Shown one piece after another: positions 1-10,454 of a stretch of DNA of 64,000 nucleotides (the first letter of the stretch is position 1; each line of letters begins with the position of its first letter). The position numbers were made by a program, and so were the translations under genes. This DNA comes from Adenophora triphylla var. japonica. Lineage: Eukaryota; Streptophyta; Magnoliopsida; Asterales; Campanulaceae. The notes below the pieces were generated by a model. It was not told the DNA's origin. It ran no database searches and saw only the letters and a program-made list of their open reading frames with translations. The stretch spans positions 25,052 through 89,051 of the forward strand of contig JAFEMH010007455.1 of the NCBI GenBank assembly GCA_022495995.1, read 5' to 3'.

Positions 1-644
1 GGGAGAGAGAAGAGGAGAGAGTGTTACCCTTGTAGTCCTCAACTCTTACACCAAGTTAGGTGTAGGAGCCTTCAATTCAACTTCGAGATGTGGATCTGAA
101 CACGAACTGAGAGCTGAATTTAGGGGGCTTCAAGTGTATAGAGAAGTAGAGATGGAATTGTGTTGAAGAGAGGTGAGAGGTGAGGGAATTGGGTGGTTTT
201 GGTATGAGAGAGAGAGAGAGAGGGAGTTTATGGCATAATTTGGGCAGAGTGGCTTTAGGGAGGTGAAATTCGGATCCAAATCTGAGAGGGGTAGGGTCTT
301 ATTTATAGCTGCAGTCTATGGTCACTTTGTGTCGCACGACGTAACGTTATCACCTTCCATGCTTCGAGTTGTCGCGTGACACAAGGTGACAATAACCGTT
401 TTTGGCACCAAAACTGATTCTGGAAGCTTCCTAGGTAATACCCAAAAAGTCCAAAATAGTTTTACTCCCTCTAGGTCCTTTAACTCGAGCAAAGTACAAA
501 AAAAGTACTTCCTTCGCGAGAAACATATGAAATGTTTCCGGAAGTCTCGGAATGGACCGGGAATTTACCAAAACGCCCCTAAATGCCATTTTATTACTTA
601 AAATGCATCTGGAAAGGTCGCGAATTTGGATTGGCGTACTTACA
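1..644 (-). repeat. Element A 3' LTR (partial)
   Basis: Matches the promoter-side part of the right LTR with roughly ten substitutions and a 12-bp indel near 190. In pol sense it begins TGTAAGTACGCC at 644. The rest lies left of the window. Confidence 0.92.
300..381 (-). promoter_or_regulatory. Element A U3 promoter (3' LTR copy)
   Basis: On the minus strand TATAAATA lies at 307-300. Just upstream are two copies of a palindromic motif, TGTCGCACGAC (330-340) and TGTCGCGTGACA (370-381). The copies are set head to head inside longer inverted similarity (GTCACTTTGTGTC and GACACAAGGTGAC). Confidence 0.65.
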
Positions 645-653
645 GAGCCCCTC
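645..653 (-). other. Element A polypurine tract
   Basis: Pol-sense GAGGGGCTC directly abuts the 3' LTR start TGTAAG. The same tract is found at the equivalent place in elements D and E. It primes plus-strand DNA synthesis. Confidence 0.8.
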
Positions 654-687
654 GGCAACGTCACTTATGGAAGAAGTGAGGTTGTCG
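653..687 (+). other. PPT-proximal stem-loop, element A
   Basis: Outer 7-bp stem CGGCAAC/GTTGTCG with a G-U at pair 3, a 2x2 internal loop (GT/AG), and an inner stem CACTT/AAGTG. The same architecture occurs at 36345-36379 and 60996-61030, with compensatory differences in the last. Confidence 0.6.
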
Positions 688-762
688 ATAAAATAAGACC
701 CAATCCCAATGAGCGACTGAGGAAAGAAGTGGAGGGCTAGACGGTGAGCTGGGGAAAAGGAT

Positions 763-829
763 GGCTGGACCTTTTGAGAAAGGATTCCTACGTATCTCGA
801 GGAGGGAATCAAGCCAAATCGTAGTTCGG
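763..829 (+). other. CTACG/CGTAG structured motif, element A copy 1
   Basis: Sequence of type CCTACGTATC...GGGAATCAAGCC...CGTAGTTCG. It can fold as an outer stem CTACG/CGTAG, a 2-nt 5' bulge, an inner TCTC/GGGA stem and a long 3' internal loop carrying ATCAAGCC. Close copies lie at 36440, 36705 and 61087. Confidence 0.55.
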
Positions 830-862
830 ATTATATGACTGGGGGAAAAATCATCAAAGGAC

Positions 863-1292
863 GTGACTATGCGGTTGTCACCCAACATTTGACTGTGTGG
901 TTGTCACCCATCATCTGACTGTGTGGTTGTCACCCTTCATCTGACTGTGTGGTTGTCACCCTTCATCTGACTGTGTGGTTGTCACCCTTTTCTGACTGTG
1001 TGGTTGTCACCCTTCATCTGACTGTGTGGTTGTCACCCTTTTCTGACTGTGTGGTTGTCACCCTTTTTTGACTGTGTGGTTGTCACCCTTTTCTGACTGT
1101 GTGGTTGTCACCCTTCATCTGACTGTGTGGTTGTCACCCTTTCCTGACTGTGTGGTTGTCACCCTTTCCTGACTGTGTGGTTGTCACCCTTTTCTGACTG
1201 TATGGTTGTCACCCTTTTCTGACTGTGTGGTTGTCACCCTTCATCTGACTGTGTGGTTGTCACCCTTTTCTGACTGTGTGGTTGTCACCCTT
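863..1292. repeat. 25-26 bp tandem array, element A 3' UTR
   Basis: About 16 copies of a unit like GACTGTGTGGTTGTCACCC followed by TTCATCT or TTTTCT. Hypervariable tandem arrays between pol and the 3' LTR are known in Ogre/Tat elements and can seed satellites. No ORF here is credible. Confidence 0.92.
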
Positions 1293-1450
1293 TTTTTTTT
1301 TGACATCTGTAGCTGCCGGAGGGATTGATGCTACTACTGCTGGGGATAAGGACTCTTGCTTTTTGGGCAGCGAAGTCTTGCTTTGGTGGTGGAGTTCTCT
1401 GTGTTTGACTGCTGGCTTTGATCTGGGACCATAATCATTGTGACGGGGGT

Positions 1451-1828
1451 TGCTTGCTGGGCAGCGGGATTTTGTCGGCACTTCGGTGACGGGACTCCGG
1501 CTTGCTGGGCAGCGGGAATTATCGGCGGTTCGGCTCTTATGTCCCTTGCTTTGCTTGGTAAGCGGGGACTTCGCTTGCTGGGCAGCGACTCTTATTGACA
1601 GTTGACGTGGCTCTCGCTTGCTGGGCAGCGGATTCTTATTGACAGTTGACGGGGCTCTCGCTTGCTGGGCAGCAAATTCTTATTGACAGTCGACGGGGCT
1701 CTCGCTTGCTGGGCAGCGGATTCTTATTGACAGTTGACGGGGTTCTCGCTTGCTGGGCAGCGGATTCTTATTGACAGTTGACGGGGCTCTCGCTTGCTGG
1801 GCAGCGGATTCTTATTGACAGTCGACGG
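1451..1828. repeat. 44-bp tandem array, element A 3' UTR
   Basis: Second array, unrelated to the first. Its unit starts GCTCTCGCTTGCTGGGCAGC and continues through TTCTTATTGACAG; spacing is 44 bp in the regular part (1611-1828) and looser before. About 420 bp without a gene follow (1829-2246), where I see nothing specific. Confidence 0.88.
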
Positions 1829-2246
1829 TAGGGCTATGGATTTTGACATGCCCTGGGAGATTCAGGTAGACACGGACTTTTCCATCTCGGTTCTGCTTTG
1901 AGGGGCAATCTTTTAGATCTGCTCAGTTAACTATTGTACCTACAGGGGAAAAGCGACACTCGAAACACTATAGTCTAATTATGCTAGCTTGTTAGCAAAG
2001 GTTAAACTACGTTAGCTTGTGTGCATGAGTCTGTTCGTTCTGAGAGCGAGAGAAAGGTGTTTCGTTTATTATATTGAAAGGGTTGGCTTTGCCGAATTTG
2101 TACATAAGTTTCTGGAATTTCCTTTTGGGGTAATTGTGTATAGTGGTACATATGGTGGGGGAAGGTCCTCTCCCGTGCAGTAACATATGGGTACAAGGTG
2201 TATTGCAGCGACGGCGAGTCAAAGGATGTCACAGAAACCACTTGCA

Positions 2247-2360
2247 GGACCTTGAGGCTTCCTGATGTAGACCAAGTATGTCGCCCGACACTATGTGTCT
2301 GTCTGTCAGGATCTGTCGCACGACTAGACAAGGCTCGCGACAGGGTCCATTTAAAATCAG
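2247..2360 (+). promoter_or_regulatory. Putative promoter of the antisense PMD gene, element A
   Basis: Two copies of the LTR motif, TGTCGCCCGACA (2279-2290) and TGTCGCACGAC (2314-2324), lie between weak inverted arms GGACC (2247) and GGTCC (2344). They are followed by TTTAAAATCAG (2350-2360), a TATA-like block repeated exactly at 37765-37775 in element D. The PMD start codon is 110 bp further on. Promoter activity is inferred from this layout. Confidence 0.5.
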
Positions 2361-2469
2361 TTCCGGCCCCAAATCTGCAGGTCATTGCTTTTTCAACAAA
2401 AAGGGCACTAGTAGTCTCAGCTTGACGAACAGGCGACTTCTGCATCAAAGGTTGGAACTTTCAATCATC

Positions 2470-4037
2470 ATGGAGCAATATAATGAGGAAATAGCTTCTC
2501 GGGAACATCAATTTCGCCAGGACTTTATCGGGGTTTCACAATTTCACCAAAAGCATCATGGGAATATCCTTGACAAGCGATATGGTATGCCGTGCCTCTG
2601 GCCTCTGAAGAACTGGAGAGTAGATTGGGATTTGCTCCGAGCGGCTTCGCATTTTTGGGACTCGGAGAGGCATGTGTTTACTTTCTCATACAATGATCTG
2701 ACGCCAACCATGGAGGATTTCCGGGCATTGACAGGCTTGAGTGAGGTGGCAACTGTGGCATTCCCTCGAGACAAAGCGGCCGGTTGTGGAGCGCTTATCG
2801 ATTTCTTGTGCTCGCCAAGAGATCGTGTGGCTCCCATGGTTCTGAACAGTGAGTTTGTAGACTTGACCCGGATGGCTCGGCTGCGATCTTCTCGTCTGGC
2901 TCTGTTCGATCTCTCTACTTCATTGGATATGTATGTATTGTTTACCTTGTCAGCATACTACTTCTGCGGTCATGTCTGGAGTCCGCTGTGTGCGCGCCGG
3001 AGGTTGTCGACAGCTTAGGGGTGACCGAGGCGTGGATCTATCTCAAATTCAGTTCGGCCAAGGGGAGATGGACATCGTACCCCTGCTATTAGCTGAGACT
3101 TATCACGGCCTTGATAGACTAGTCGGAGGATCTGATTTCATGGGCACGGGCAGCCCCACTCTGTTATCTTTATGGCTTTCTGAGAGACTGCGCTTGATTG
3201 GGCCATTATCGGAGGGTCAAACAGCGATGCCTTGGGTGACCAGACAACGCAGATTACTGAGGGACGCAGCAGCTGATAGTTGGCAGGTGAGATTGACACG
3301 ATACGAGACCGCCTGATCCGAACTCGATTCCAACATGGGGACTAAAGACCATGAAAGACGTTCAGGACGGGTCGGTGGTAGTCAGACTACCAGGGTTGCA
3401 TGTGTCTTCGTTCTGTATCCCTTCACTGGTAAGCAGGCAATACCGGTACCCTCAGCAGATTATCCGGGCTTTGAGAGAGAGGCTGATGACTGATGCTATT
3501 CCGATGATCATTACCGAGCCCCAGACTGTGCATTTCTTCAGCATATCTTTCTTGGAGGGTTTTCTTCCCACACGGACGCTTCTTCGTCAAGCCAGAGGGT
3601 TTACATTTTTGACCACGGAGTATCTGATTTGGTATGAAGAGCAACGAGGTCCCATGCAGTTGGCTATAGAGGCTCGTCGCAGGGAATACTTAGGGGCAGA
3701 ATACCCATCCAGTCGGTCTTTTCGAGATGCAGAAGCCAGAGGGAATCCAGATAATGTTACTGGCGATGCTGTGGAGGATTATAAGAAACGAGAGATCCGG
3801 AGGGCTGCTCTGAGGGATGATCCAGAGGTGAGTGCTCGCAGAGAGGCCTTGCGACAAGAGAAGGCTGCCAGGGCTGTCTTGAGGGAGACTGGCCTAATCG
3901 AACCACCGACACGCAGTATACCAGAGCTGGGGCGAGCTCAGACCGACTTGTTTGACATCCCTAGACCAAAGACCTCCCGGAGACCAAGGAAAAGGAAAGA
4001 CAGGGGCACGAGTTCGGGAGCGGGAACGAGCCTCTAG
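2470..4037 (+). pseudogene. Antisense plant-mobile-domain (PMD) protein, element A
   Basis: Extra ORF opposite in orientation to gag-pol. ATG 2470 begins MEQYNEE. The PMD hallmark follows: WPLKNWRVDWDLLRAASHFW, then HVFTFSYNDLTPTMEDFRALTGL. Continuation is in a second frame at about 2960-3316 (DIVPLLLAETYHGLDRLVGG) and a third at 3351-4037, ending in a basic charged tail. Two frameshifts (near 2960 and 3316-3350) break it. PMDs occur in host MAIN/MAIL1 proteins and as passengers of transposons; the role in retrotransposons is not established. Homologous to the second antisense ORF of element D (40989-42490). Confidence 0.75.
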
Positions 4038-4330
4038 ACGCTTTTCTGGGAGATGGAAGACTCTTTATTTTTTCTTTCACTTGCTCTTTGGGAGAGAGAT
4101 TTATTTGAACAGAATTGGAGTATCCCTTAATTACCTTAATGCAGACAGAACAGATGTTGAAATCTTATTATATTATTTTTTTATTCGCAGCAGGTTATTT
4201 GAATCAAAAGTAGGCCGTGCTTGAACTCATCAAAAAGAATATTAACTCCAAATAAACCTTTGAAAAAGCTTTAGAACTGTAGTCAAAACACATTTTGGCA
4301 AGATAAGAGGCTTTGCAGCAATTTAGACCG

Positions 4331-4393
4331 AACCACAAGTGGTTACCTACGTTCCCCTTTTGTAAGAGAACTAAGGGGCTCAGGTCTCCGTAG
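4331..4393 (+). other. Two-hairpin CTACG/CGTAG block, element A copy 2
   Basis: Hairpin AACCAC-AA-GTGGTT (4331-4344), then CTACG (4347) pairing with CGTAG (4389) around CCCC (4354)/GGGG (4375). The same fold occurs at 42802-42861 in D, and a decayed reverse-oriented copy at 19002-19058 in B. Confidence 0.55.
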
Positions 4394-4466
4394 TTCGACT
4401 CAATTAACTTTGGTGTTTAAGAAAGGGGAAGACAGAAGGGGGACATGGTGCAACCCTGTTTTTTAC

Positions 4467-4497
4467 CTAGACCGCCCTTTTAGGGTTTTCGGCCTAG
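4467..4497. other. CTAG hairpin downstream of integrase, element A
   Basis: CTAG, CCG and CCC on one side pair with GGG, CGG and CTAG on the other. Flanking sequence (TACCCAGCTAGG in pol sense) is shared with B at 34150-34186 and D near 42905 and 43007. Possible 3'-end or RNA-structure signal. Confidence 0.55.
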
Positions 4498-4655
4498 CTG
4501 GGTATATTCTTTTAGCACCGGGCGTGTCCCTTATTTTTGCATGGACTACCTTTTGAGAGGTTTTCAGTCTCATCTGGGACAATCTTGTTGCGCCTTTATT
4601 TTTATATATATATTTTTTATTTTATATTTTTATTTATAGAGGGGGAAAGACTCGA

Positions 4656-7199
4656 TCATACATAGTACCTCCGCAACTTATCACCATTGACGAGGTGCAA
4701 AAAGGGGTTACCATCCAGATCCGCTAGCTGCATTGCTCCTCCGGAGAATATCTTCTTGACTAGAAACGGTCCGACCCAAACAGGTGCCCATTTACCCAAC
4801 ACACTGCTCTGATTTGCAGGCTTCATCTTGAGAACCAAATCACCGACTTTGATGTCTCTGGGCTTTACCTTCTTGTCAAAAGCACGGCCCATTCTTCTCT
4901 GGTATGCCTGATTATGCTCCATGGCCTTTAATCTGCGTTCATCTAGCAGAGCCAATTCATTATATCGACTTTGGAGCCAATCAATCTCATTCACCTCATT
5001 TTCAAGTAACACCCTGAGGGATGGAATTTCCAACTCGATGGGCATAACCGCCTCCATTCCGTAGGTCAAAGCGTAAGGGGTTGCACCGGTAGCCATTCGA
5101 ATAGAAGTGCGGTAGCCCCATAATGCTAAATGCAGCTTCTCTGGCCAATCCCTTCCTCGTTCGGCCATCTTCTTAATGATCCTTTCCAAATTCTTATTAG
5201 CAGCCTCAACAGCTCCATTCGTCTGAGGTCTGTAAGGCGAAGACTTGTGATGCTTGACTCTGTATTCAGTAAGCAGGCGATCAGTTTCTCCCTCGAAATG
5301 GGTTCCATTGTCAGAAATAATCTCATTTGGGACTCCATAGCGGCTGAAGATCTGTTCTTTTATGAAGCGAGCCACTTTTTTAGCTATGAGCACTTTGTAA
5401 GGTGCAGCTTCTACCCACTTCGTGAAGTAATCAACATCAACTAATACGAATGAGTGCCCATTGCTCCCGGATGGATTTATCTTCCCAATGACATCAATAC
5501 CCCATGTTGCGAAGGGCCAGGGAGTTGTCATACAATATAGGTCATGAGGAGGGATATAGTTCAAGTTGGAGAATCGCTGGCATTTATCACAGGTTCGTAC
5601 AAATTGAATACAATCGGTTTCTATAGTAATCCAGAAGTAGCCCAGTCTGATAATGCTATGCATAAGAGATCTAGCGTTCATATGAGGTCCGCAAGCACCG
5701 TTATGAACATCTTCCATTACTCTTTGGGCTTTTTCCTTGCTGATACAGAGCAGGAGAGGGCAACCTTCCCTTTTCTTCCACAATTTATTGCCGAGTATAA
5801 CGTACTGAGCTGACAGCCTTTTCAACGCTTGCAGACTCTTGGCATGAATACCTTTTAGGTCTCCTTCTTTATCAACAGGGAAAGATGCTTCACCATGCTT
5901 GAGATATTGGAAAATCTGACTGTACCACGGCTCATTGACGGTTTTGACCTCTATTTCACAGCAGTATGCAGGGTTCTCACGCCTACCGACCCTGAATGGT
6001 TTGATCGACTTTCCTTTCGGGATTTCTAACAAAGAAGCTAGGGTGGCCAGGGCATCAGCAAATCTGTTCTTGTCTCGCGGTAGGAATTGAAATGACACTT
6101 CCTTGAACTGACCAACGAGCTCTATAATGTAAGAATGGTACTTCTGGAGACATGGGTCTGAGGTTTTCCATCTATTAGCTGCTTGGTTGATTATCAATTG
6201 AGAATCAACGAGCACTTCCAATTCTTCCACATGTCGCTAAAGGGCAGCTTCTAAACCGGCTATACAAGCTTCGTACTCGGCCGCATTGTTGGTAACCGAG
6301 AAATTCAACTTGATAGCGATGGGGGTATGCATATCGTTCGGGTCTACCAGTACCATCCCGATGCCATTTCCTCTTTTGTTTGCCGCCCCATCGAAGAACA
6401 ACTGCCATCTATTGCCATTTTCTATAACGAGAATCCCTTCATTTGGAAACTGGAGATCCGGTCCTCGGAGTTCTGTACTGGGGAAATCGGCCAATTGATC
6501 TGCCAGAGCTTGTCCCTTGATTGACTTCCAGATCACGTACTTGATATCAAACTCAGCCAAAAAGAAGGTCCACTTTGCCAATCTGGTGGAAATGTTGCCT
6601 CTATCACCTTGAAACAGATATCTGATCGGGTCCATCTTGGAAACCAGGTGCACTGTGTGAGATAACATATAGTGCTTTAATTTTCCGACCACCCAAACCA
6701 AAGCTGCGCATGTCTTCTCGAGGGCAGAGTAGTTCAACTCACTCCCTTGGAATTTACGACTGACGAAATATATGGAATTCTCGATCTTAGAGTCCTTCTT
6801 CTCTTGTGCTAGCATGGCTCCGATAGCTGTGTCTGTGACCGTCAGATATAGAAGTAAAGGCTTGTCTCCGTGAGGTAGGCAGAGAATAGGAGGATTAACA
6901 AGGTAAGCTTTGATTCTCTCGAAAGCTAGTTGGCATTCCTCATTCCAAACCACTTCCTGATTCTTCTTCAATAGCTTAAAGATTGGCTCACATATAGAGG
7001 TCAGCTGGTTGATGAATCTGCTGATGTACTGTAAACGGCCCATGAAACCTTTCACTTCAGAGACAGTTCTGGGCGGCTTCATCTCGACAATCGCTTTGAC
7101 CTTTCTGGGGTCTACCTCGATGCCTCGCTCTGTGACCATGTAGCCCAAAACTTTACCCCGGATAACCCCAAAGGTACACTTGGCTGGGTTTAACCTCAT
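4656..7199 (-). pseudogene. RNase H, second (archaeal-type) RNase H and integrase, element A
   Basis: C-terminal two thirds of pol. Order: end of the RT thumb and Ty3-type RNase H (LYLTVTDTAIGAMLAQE), a second RNase H (WQLFFDGAANKRGNGIGMVL, NNAAEYEACIAGLEAAL, then VLVDSQLIINQ and RFADALATLAS), integrase zinc finger (VHNGACGPHMN ... TCDKCQRF) and catalytic core (GIDVIGK, ISDNGTHF, NGAVEAANK: D,D,E). It ends DKLRRYYV. The second RNase H is diagnostic of Tat/Ogre. One in-frame amber codon (6237-6239) interrupts the second RNase H; otherwise the frame is open for 848 codons. No chromodomain. Confidence 0.9.
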
Positions 7200-7231
7200 A
7201 GAATGCTCCCGGAGTCTGTTGAAGAACTTCC

Positions 7232-8638
7232 TTAAATACGTGGAAGTCTTTGTCCATCCGACCCTTTCGAGTGTATAATCATATCGTCCACATACACTTC
7301 AATCTCCTTGTGGATCATGTCGTGAAACAGGGTGGTGACTGCTCTCTGGTAGGTAGCCCCAGCATTTTTCAACCCAAACGACATCACAGTGTAACAATAA
7401 GTACCCCAAGGAGTAGTGAATGCTGTCTTATCCTGATCTTCTTCTGCTATCTTAATCTGATTATAGCCTGCGAAACCGTCGACAAAGGATTTGACTTCGT
7501 AGTTCGCGGTTGCATCTACCAGCATGTCGATGTTTGGCAAGGGGAAGTCATCTTTGGGACTGGCCTTGTTAAGATCCCGAAAGTCTACACAAACTCGAAC
7601 CTTCCCATTCGCTTTTGTGATCGTCACAATGTTGGCCAGCCAAGTCGAATATTCAATCACCTTGATAAAACCCACCCGTAAGAGTTTCTCAATCTCTTCT
7701 TTGACTTGCAGGGACCACTCGGGCTTGATCCGCCTCAATTTCTGCTTGATCGGCTTAATTTCTGGATCCAGGGGTATCCGGTGCTCTACAATGGAAGTAT
7801 CCAGCCCAGGCATATCTTTGTAAGACCAAGCAAATACGTCCATATACTCTTTAAGTAGTTCAACCAGGACAACTCGCTCTTCTCCGGAGAAGAAGCTACC
7901 AATCTGTGTTTCTTTGGGCTCTTCGGCTGTTCCCAGGTTCACTGTTATCAATACCTCATCGGCAGCTTGGGCCCGGCTTTCCTTTTGTTCGCAAACCTGC
8001 TTTGAATCATTCTCTAAAGTTTGTTCATCTATTAGGTCTGCATTATCTTCAATTGAATCTGGCTTAATTATTTTTAAATCTTGATGATTAACTTTAGTTA
8101 AGCGCTCAATTGTTAGATTGGCAATCACGGGATACTCAGAAAGATCAATCATTTTATTCAGAGCATAGGGAAACACAGTGTTTACAACTCGAAGACGATC
8201 TTCTGTCGTGAGGACATCAAATCGATCAAAAGACTCAAATTCAATCACAAGAGACTCTGGGGACTGACTCAGGACACGGGGGACAGATTTAGACTTAGAT
8301 GGACAAGGACGAGGTTTAAGCCCCAGTTTTTCGATTATAGTCTCCCTGTCTGCAACTGGTCCCTGAAATGAAGTCCAGTTCTGTAGCGGCTCCTCTGCAA
8401 CGGTCTTCAAACCATTCAAATCTGCCACTAGCCCCTTTTCAAACTCCAACATGGCTACCATCTCACTATCAGAGGAGAAGTCAATCAAATCTCTGAGATC
8501 TTCAACCAGAACAACTCCTTCTGCAGGCAACTTCTCTGTAGACATACCATTCTCGAATTCTGACAGCCCCTGATTCTCAAACAATTCTGTCAAATCACCA
8601 TCAATATCTAAAGGGTCCGCACCCCGGATTTTGTGCAC
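7232..8638 (-). pseudogene. Reverse transcriptase with N-terminal spacer, element A
   Basis: The first half is an acidic linker of unknown function. RT follows from about residue 250: QIGSFFSGEERVVLVELLKE, then RVCVDFRDLNKASPKDDFPL, GYNQIKIAEEDQDKTAFTTP and the catalytic EVYVDDMIIHSK. A frameshift near 7232 separates it from the RNase H frame. Upstream it continues in frame into the protease region through an amber codon at 8669-8671. Confidence 0.9.
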
Positions 8639-8668
8639 AACAGGTTCATCCAGAGCAAGCTTCTCGAG

Positions 8669-9037
8669 CTAGTTTACGTAATCAGGTCCCCAGACATGGT
8701 AACTATTCTCGTAGGTGGCGGTCACACCTAGCCTTTTGGGCAAACTGTCAAACATTTCTTTCACTGGGTTTTGGCTGCTGGCGAACTTCCGGATCGTTCT
8801 CATTCTATCTTCCATTTGACTCAGCTTCGGCTCTGGGCAAACAAACATATCACCATCTTCTTTGACAAAATGCTTATTCAAGGACCAACTGTATGGACGC
8901 ATCTTAGGCCTCTTGTACCTCTTTCCAGCCGCTGAGGTCATCTTTTCCTTAAAAGCTTCAGTCCTGTCGTACATCTTATCTTCTTTCGTCACAACATACC
9001 CTAGGCCTCGCTTATTCCTCTTGGCTTCTGGCATCAC
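8669..9037 (-). pseudogene. Linker between protease and RT, element A
   Basis: Basic Tat-type linker (NKRGLGYVVTKED, KRYKRPKMRPYSWSLNKHFV). It is in frame with the protease upstream and RT downstream, bounded by amber codons at 9056 and 8669. Homologous to 20669 onward in element B. Confidence 0.7.
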
Positions 9038-9055
9038 AAGGTGACATGGTCCCTG

Positions 9056-9598
9056 CTAACGTTTTCCCAGCCCCAGACTAGGGATATAACTCATGCCTCT
9101 CATCATTTTTAAGACTGGAGGGATCTTGTCGGAGGAAGTCGTCAAATCTATAGTACAGACCTGTCCTTTGGGCTTCTCAATCGTAAAACCGCTAAGCATC
9201 AAGTTTTCTTGGTCGAGTTTAATTTCCATCACTGGCAAGGTATTAGTGCTGGTTTCCTCAATCGTAACGCTATCACCATAAATGGTCGTCAGGACTCCGT
9301 CTTTCACAAACTTTAGACATTGGTGAAGAGTAGAGGCTACGGCTCCAATTTCATGAATCCAAGGTCTGCCCAATAGCACTGAGAATGTGACCGGAATATC
9401 GATAACTTGAAAATCTACCATCATCTCTTTACCTCCAAACATCAAATTCAAAGAGATTATTCCCAACACTGCCCTAGACATGGAATCATACACTTTTATG
9501 GTTTGGTTGGATGGTTTAAGGTTCTGCGCATTGATATCCAACATATTCATCATTTTAGCCGGGAGCACATTCATAGCCGACCCATTGTCTACCAACAC
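9056..9598 (-). pseudogene. Aspartic protease, element A
   Basis: Retropepsin-like domain. Active-site motif LVDNGSAMNVLPA (D-N-G, the usual Tat variant), then FQVIDIPVTFSVLLGRPWIH with the conserved LLGRPW strand. It cuts the Gag-Pol polyprotein. The true N-terminus lies further right in the polyprotein. Confidence 0.85.
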
Positions 9599-9674
9599 AT
9601 GGGGAATCCGCCGTCCTTCCAGGGGTGCCGTGATGTGCAGGGATTCATTATGCTTTGCACCAAAAGCAGGCAGA

Positions 9675-10454
9675 TCAAGATCCGTAAAAGTAATGATGTT
9701 CCCATATTGCGCAGTTCCGATCAGCTGACAGGCTTCGTCCGGGGTGGCGTTGACAGAAACTTTTTGTTTTGGACAAGGCTTCTTCTAACTTTAACTTGCG
9801 AGGGTACGAGGATGTGAGGAGAGACCATAAGGAAATATCGGCTTGGGTTCTTTTCAGTTGTGTCAAGATTGGATCTTCCTGTACTTCTTCATCCCTGGTT
9901 GATCTGTATGGGTCTTTGAGAAGGCGGGGATTCGCAAGCTACTGCTTGACTTTACCTTTCCCGGATGGATCTATGTTATCTGCTCCCAACATTCTTCCGG
10001 ACCGAGTCAACAAATTAATTTCTGAATCTTTTCCAACCACAAAATCTTTACTGGGTTCCTTGAGCTCTGTTAGCGAAATTGGAATAGGACGAGTGCTGTA
10101 AGGCCATGCTGCTTGCCTTATCTCATTTATAGACAGTGGCGCCTCTACATTTGCCGCTAGCCTGAGCTCCTCTAGAGAGATCGGAGAGTCTCTAGGAATC
10201 ACGGAGGACATAGTGGTGGCAATCACATGCTCTTCATAATCGTCAAAATCGGCAGTATTATTCAAGCCATAAAGATCATCAAGATACAAAACATAACATA
10301 AATTATCTTTCATTTCACCAGAAAAAGGGATTACATCATTCACATTCTCATTACAACCAGCACTATCACTTTCAACTATCGACTTCTCAAACTCTATTAC
10401 ATTAACATAGTAATCTTGGCCAAAATCCATGAGGTTCACGGTGTTGTTAGGCAA
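9675..10454 (-). pseudogene. Gag-protease linker, element A
   Basis: Acidic linker: 9939-10454 (YVNVIEFEKSIVESDSAGC; SINEIRQAAWPYSTRPIPIS; INLLTRSGRM), then in frame after one stop, ILTQLKRTQADISLWSLLTS at 9866. The last two blocks are conserved in B at 19483-19900. A frameshift separates it from the protease. Confidence 0.65.

Larger units (their letters stand above)
4038..4655. other. Noncoding interval between PMD gene and pol end, element A
   Basis: Separates the converging PMD gene and integrase. It contains a two-hairpin block at 4331-4393 and a CTAG hairpin at 4467-4497. An AT-rich run at 4597-4640 lies just downstream of pol. No coding signal. Confidence 0.7.

Noticed and set aside
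763..829. Possible self-cleaving ribozyme (hammerhead or twister) or H-type pseudoknot
   Set aside because: No hammerhead CUGAUGA/GAAA core or twister core is present. The pseudoknot pairing GATTC/GAATC holds in A and E but not in D, while the nested hairpin holds in all.
1829..2246. Host gene fragment between A's tandem repeats and PMD gene
   Set aside because: No splice-consistent coding segment or known domain; treated as element 3' UTR.
2278..2469. Upstream start for A's PMD gene at 2278
   Set aside because: The frame is open to there, but it would run through the motif pair and TATA-like block. The ATG at 2470 matches the spacing in D and E better.
9407..9817. Plus-strand ORFs over A's protease and gag linker
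   Set aside because: Shadows of the conserved minus-strand retrotransposon frames.
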